Shown one piece after another: positions 6,882 through 9,585 of a DNA stretch of 9,585 nt. The DNA comes from an uncultured Ruminococcus sp. (GTDB lineage: Bacteria > Bacillota > Clostridia > Oscillospirales > Acutalibacteraceae): the NCBI GenBank assembly GCA_902773155.1, contig CACYDK010000227.1, positions 1 through 9,585 of the forward strand. The letters run 5' to 3'. Under the pieces are notes generated by a model. The model made no database searches and was not told the origin of the DNA. It saw nothing but the letters and a program-made list of their open reading frames with translations. A program made the position numbers and the translations under genes. Numbering within the stretch: position 1 is the first letter of the stretch; every line of letters starts with the position of its first letter.

Positions 6882-8189
6882 TTAATCAATAACCTTGACC
6901 CTAAGCTTAATCGTATATACTCCGTTGACCTTGATTTTCAGGGTAGAGGAGCCTTTTTTAATTCCCCGTATTTTGATTGTCGAGGCGTTTTTCTTCGAGG
7001 TGATTTTCGCGTACTTAGTTGATGTGTATTTGTTGGGGATCGAACTGACTTTACCTGTGAGCTTTAAGTCAGCGGTTTTGCCTTTCTTCACGGTTATAGC
7101 TTTTACATCCTTGTTGTTTTTCATAAGCCCGGGATTATCTATAACGTTTATCTCAAACTCAGCTCCGGTTTCACTTACGTCGTCTATTCTCGCTTTAACC
7201 TTACCTTTTTTCAGCGCCGCCAGCTCTCCGTCAGAGTTTATCCGTACGTTTTTGTTATTTGGTAAAATCATCCTCGTTGCGTCGAAGCCGTCAATCGAGA
7301 AGGTATCGCCCGAATAAACCTCACAGCTGTTTGAACTGTCCGGTTTTATACTGTAATTCAGTTTATTGTTGTGGATATACTCTCGCGTTTTTGCGGAGCT
7401 TACAGCTTTTCCTCTAAAATATCTGTGTATGTAGGGTACTGTAGTGACCTTGAACTTATCGTCCTTTATTATTTTGTTATTAGTTTTTCTGAACCCGAAA
7501 GCATAATTACCAATTTCGACGTCGGGGTTAGCGCTTAAATCCAGCTGCGTCAGATAATCACAATCAAAGAACGCTTTTTCGCCGATCTTGATTACAGTTG
7601 CGGGAAGCTTTATGTTCTCTGCTTTGCATTCCATAAACGCGCCTTTTTCTATTTTACTTACTCCGTATCGCAACTCCACGTTTTTTACACGGCATTTTCC
7701 GAAGGTGTCCTGCGAAATAGTATCTACGGAACCGGGAATTGTAATGGAATCGATTCGACAGTTTTCATTCGTATTATTTTTCCATGGAACACATTTGTAG
7801 AATGCGCCTTTGCCGATGGATGTAACGCTGTTTGGGATTTCGATAGTATCTAATTCCCGGTTGCGGAATGCGTAATCCCCGATTCGTGAAATTGTATCAG
7901 GAATAATCCAATCGGGCTTAGTTTGATATTCATAAAAGTATTCATCGATCCATTCATCATATATTCTAAAGGCGCTGTCGTCGATTTTGATAACCGTATG
8001 TCCGCCTAACTCTGATGGTATTACCGAGGTTGCTTCAATATCGGCCTTTACGATTTCGGCATATTTGTCATCAATGATTCGATACGAACAACCCGACGCG
8101 TTATCATAAATATAATCGATAGCGTAAACCGGCACAATTGACATTATAACCGGTATCAAAACTAAAATAAAACATATTATTCTTTTCAC
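6882..8189 (-). CDS. Secreted leucine-rich-repeat (BspA-type) protein with Ig-like C-terminus
   Basis: This 435-residue exported protein starts with a signal peptide (about 1-23, probably cut after VYA). Residues about 55-232 hold LRR_5 repeats, recognisable by units such as IPNSVTSIGKGAFYKC, IPGSVDTISQDTFGKC, LRYGVSKIEKGAFMEC and LPATVIKIGEKAFFDC. The C-terminal part (about 285-435) looks like two bacterial Ig-like (Big_2-type) modules, the second with IKKGSSTLKIKVNG. No sortase motif or C-terminal membrane anchor is seen, so it may be released or held by non-covalent contacts. The family is linked to surface binding, but the ligand here is unknown. The start is GTG with GGAGAG upstream; the nearby ATG runs straight into a stop codon. 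The codons are clearly more AT-rich than in the flanking genes. It lies 12 bp after a small secreted-peptide gene, probably in one operon. Confidence 0.88.
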   Translation of the reverse strand: MKRIICFILVLIPVIMSIVPVYAIDYIYDNASGCSYRIIDDKYAEIVKADIEATSVIPSELGGHTVIKIDDSAFRIYDEWIDEYFYEYQTKPDWIIPDTISRIGDYAFRNRELDTIEIPNSVTSIGKGAFYKCVPWKNNTNENCRIDSITIPGSVDTISQDTFGKCRVKNVELRYGVSKIEKGAFMECKAENIKLPATVIKIGEKAFFDCDYLTQLDLSANPDVEIGNYAFGFRKTNNKIIKDDKFKVTTVPYIHRYFRGKAVSSAKTREYIHNNKLNYSIKPDSSNSCEVYSGDTFSIDGFDATRMILPNNKNVRINSDGELAALKKGKVKARIDDVSETGAEFEINVIDNPGLMKNNKDVKAITVKKGKTADLKLTGKVSSIPNKYTSTKYAKITSKKNASTIKIRGIKKGSSTLKIKVNGVYTIKLRVKVID

Positions 8190-8201
8190 ATCAATCTCTC
8201 C

Positions 8202-8354
8202 TTAATAGTTTTGAAGCTTGCATTCATATTTAAAGCAAGTCTTTTCTTCCATTATCGCCATCATCTCTTCTTCGTCTGTGACTGCAAATACCGATAAATC
8301 AAAACAACCGAATGAAATTATTATAGACAATAAAACGGATATGAATTTTTTCAT
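8202..8354 (-). CDS. Small secreted peptide of 50 residues, unknown role
   Basis: The start chosen is the ATG at 8354, which has AGAGGAGA upstream; an upstream in-frame ATG at 8435 would only add a non-signal-like extension. The product has a clear signal peptide (MKKFISVLLSIIISFGCFDL, then SVFA, likely cut after residue 24). The mature part is 26 residues, with an acidic start (DEEE, 28-30 region) and two cysteines spaced C40-x4-C45 in TCFKYECKLQNY. The stop codon TAA overlaps the ribosome binding site of the LRR gene, so translation is probably coupled. I do not recognise a family. It could be a true small exported peptide, or the surviving N-terminus of a truncated secreted LRR-type protein. 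Confidence 0.6.
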   Translation of the reverse strand: MKKFISVLLSIIISFGCFDLSVFAVTDEEEMMAIMEEKTCFKYECKLQNY

Positions 8355-8406
8355 AGTAGAATCTCCTCTTAAATAATAATATTTTCCCAAAACTTTTGTT
8401 GTTAAA

Positions 8407-8435
8407 ATATTAACACTGTAGGATGGTGAAATCAA
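8407..8435 (-). promoter_or_regulatory. Probable promoter of the small-peptide/LRR operon
   Basis: On the minus strand TTGATT (8430-8435) and TAATAT (8407-8412) are 17 bp apart, each matching four of six consensus bases. The position, about 50 bases upstream of the peptide start, is right for a promoter. Confidence 0.45.
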
Positions 8436-8444
8436 TTGACACTA

Positions 8445-8516
8445 TGTGAGAATAATCCGTAAACTAAAATACCCGGTTTGTGATTTATGCAAAAAATTTA
8501 TCACACTATTTTGTGA
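8445..8516. promoter_or_regulatory. Cluster of TGTGA/TCACA half-sites (possible operator)
   Basis: TGTGA occurs at 8445-8449, 8479-8483 and 8512-8516, and its complement TCACA at 8501-8505. TCACA and the last TGTGA form an inverted repeat with a six-base gap (8501-8516). CACTATGTGA (8440-8449) resembles CACTATTTTGTGA (8504-8516). The cluster lies just upstream of the probable promoter of the peptide operon. No known regulator can be named. Confidence 0.3.
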
Positions 8517-8773
8517 ACTCTCGTAATCCTAACCTCTCTAATAAAGAAGTGTTAAAGTTTTCGGAAAAAGTTTCATAATAATTCAACCATTTTCACTTTC
8601 GGCTTTTTGTACAGAATATTCGGTAGTGATTTGTGGATTATGCCGAGACGGTGCTCAATCGGCTTTATTTAATCGGGGAAAGGTCAGGTTGGTTATTATG
8701 CTTTTTCGAAATTCGCCCTTTAGAAAACGAGAGTATACGGGCGATTTTCTGAGATTATAAGAGAAAGCGAAAT

Positions 8774-8789
8774 CTATTTTAAAAAATAG
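8774..8789. repeat. AT palindrome upstream of the rplM promoter
   Basis: CTATTTT and AAAATAG form a 7-bp inverted repeat with an AA centre, just upstream of the -35 box. A/T tracts in this position may act as an UP element for RNA polymerase; a protein-binding site is also possible. Confidence 0.35.
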
Positions 8790-8800
8790 GCAAAAATCTA

Positions 8801-8829
8801 TTGACAATGCGGTTTCGGCGTATTATAAT
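8801..8829 (+). promoter_or_regulatory. Perfect consensus promoter of rplM-rpsI
   Basis: TTGACA (8801-8806), a 17-bp spacer and TATAAT (8824-8829) match the housekeeping sigma-factor consensus at all twelve positions. The implied leader is only about 30 bases, too short for the structured L13 leader known in some Bacillota. Confidence 0.93.
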
Positions 8830-8864
8830 AAGCAGGCATTCAGAATTTTAAGGAGGATACGCAA

Positions 8865-9293
8865 ATGTCAACTTTTATGGCAAAGAAAAGCGAAATCGAC
8901 CGCAAGTGGTACGTAATCGACGCCGCGGGTAAGCCCCTCGGACGCGTTGCCGCTCAGGCTGCTGTGCTCCTCAGAGGTAAGCACAAGCCCATCTTCACAC
9001 CTCACGTAGACTGCGGCGATCACGTAATCATCATCAACTGCAAGGACGCTGTATTAACAGGCAATAAGCTCACTCAGAAGAAGTGGCAGCGTCACACCGG
9101 CTATATCGGCCATCTTAAGGAAACACGCTACGATACTTTAATGGCTACCCGTCCTACAAAGGCTATGGAGCTCGCCGTTAAGGGCATGATTCCCGATAAT
9201 ACAATCGGCAGAAACGCGCTTCTCAGACTTCGTCTCTTCGAGGGCGCGGAGCACAGTCATCAGGCTCAGAAGCCCGAGGCTTTTGAAGCGTAA
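8865..9293 (+). CDS. rplM: 50S ribosomal protein L13
   Basis: This 142-residue protein is an early-assembling large-subunit protein that binds 23S rRNA. Typical L13 blocks are [16 protein letters not shown] (14-29), [18 protein letters not shown] (35-52), [10 protein letters not shown] (73-82), and the signature [19 protein letters not shown] (105-123). The length is normal for the family. The ATG at 8865 has GGAGG at good spacing; a second in-frame ATG five codons later is less well placed. It leads the usual rplM-rpsI pair, with the stop codon next to the S9 ribosome binding site. Confidence 0.97.
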   Translation: MSTFMAKKSEIDRKWYVIDAAGKPLGRVAAQAAVLLRGKHKPIFTPHVDCGDHVIIINCKDAVLTGNKLTQKKWQRHTGYIGHLKETRYDTLMATRPTKAMELAVKGMIPDNTIGRNALLRLRLFEGAEHSHQAQKPEAFEA

Positions 9294-9307
9294 GGAGGGT
9301 AAAGAAT

Positions 9308-9585
9308 ATGTACGATAAGGCACCTTATTTCTACGGAACAGGAAGAAGAAAATCCTCCGTTGCCCGCGTTAGACTTTACCAGGGTACCGGCAAGGTAACA
9401 ATCAACGACAGAGACATCGACGATTACTTCGGTCTCGAGACCCTTAAGCTCATCGTTCGTCAGCCTCTCGCTCTCACCGAGACAGGCGAGAAGTTCGACA
9501 TCGTTTGCCGCGTAAACGGCGGCGGCGTTACCGGCCAGGCCGGCGCCATCCGTCACGGAATCGCCAGAGCTCTTCTCCAGTATGA
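9308..9585 (+). CDS. rpsI: 30S ribosomal protein S9 (3' end cut by window edge)
   Basis: The first 92 codons of S9 are present; the gene runs off the right edge. S9 lies in the head of the small subunit and its C-terminal tail, outside this window, reaches the P-site tRNA. The N-terminal [15 protein letters not shown] (9-23) and the signature [19 protein letters not shown] (71-89) are diagnostic. The ATG has GGAGGG upstream, which directly follows the rplM stop codon. The gene is 14 bp downstream of rplM, in one operon. Confidence 0.97.
   Translation, partial: MYDKAPYFYGTGRRKSSVARVRLYQGTGKVTINDRDIDDYFGLETLKLIVRQPLALTETGEKFDIVCRVNGGGVTGQAGAIRHGIARALLQY

Larger units (their letters stand above)
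8436..8800. other. AT-rich intergenic gap without a convincing gene
   Basis: Besides the half-site cluster, this gap has two weak hairpins: GCCGA/TCGGC (8642-8646 with 8659-8663) followed by TTTATTT, and TCGCCC/GGGCGA (8713-8718 with 8739-8744) followed by TTTT. Only very short ORFs occur, none with a good ribosome binding site. A small RNA is possible but unproven. Confidence 0.5.

Noticed and set aside
8501..8516. TCACA-N6-TGTGA as a CRP or Rex operator
   Set aside because: The half-sites point the opposite way from the CRP consensus TGTGA-N6-TCACA and do not match the Rex palindrome, so I list it only as an unnamed inverted repeat.
8698..8760. A 20-codon plus-strand ORF in the gap before rplM
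   Set aside because: It has no well-placed ribosome binding site, and its sequence is better explained as part of an intergenic hairpin.
8830..8864. An L13-type autoregulatory leader before rplM
   Set aside because: The leader implied by the perfect promoter is only about 30 bases and shows no stem, too short for the known structured leader.

Overview
The window looks like a chromosomal segment of an anaerobic, mid-GC Clostridia/Bacillota bacterium, most likely a gut Oscillospiraceae (Ruminococcus-like) relative. The evidence is the strong GGAGG ribosome binding sites, sigma-A-type promoters, a two-subunit oxygen-sensitive class I fumarase, an oxygen-sensitive 2-hydroxyacyl-CoA dehydratase activator, and a BspA-type leucine-rich-repeat secreted protein. 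The genus is an inference from gene style, not proven here.

Layout. 1-984 (minus): 5' part of a double-ASKHA dehydratase activator that runs off the left edge. 985-1369: a non-coding gap holding that gene's promoter and folded leader, a run of hairpins, and the fumarase terminator. 1370-2779 (minus): fumA-fumB operon with translational coupling and a good promoter at 2812-2840. 2780-3006: divergent promoter region; the plus-strand leader carries a GC-only hairpin and possibly a tiny upstream ORF. 3007-5200 (plus): OmpR-type response regulator and its membrane histidine kinase, overlapping by 14 bp. 5242-5278: bidirectional terminator. 5314-6738 (minus): HtrA/DegP-like membrane-anchored serine protease with PDZ domain, convergent to the kinase. 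6882-8354 (minus): an AT-rich pair, a 50-residue secreted peptide followed by a 435-residue leucine-rich-repeat/Ig-like secreted protein. 8436-8800: AT-rich non-coding gap with repeated TGTGA half-sites. 8801-9585 (plus): perfect consensus promoter driving rplM-rpsI (L13, S9), the latter cut by the right edge.

How the genes work together. rplM-rpsI is a housekeeping ribosomal operon. fumAB supplies fumarate/malate interconversion. The two-component pair next to a membrane HtrA recalls the secretion-stress logic of Bacillus CssRS-HtrA, though gene order alone cannot prove it. The most notable less-explained material is the AT-rich small-peptide/LRR island, the response-regulator leader, and the hairpin-dense gap at 1141-1316. 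I see no phage, transposase, CRISPR, tRNA or rRNA, and no clear case for a wholly new system.
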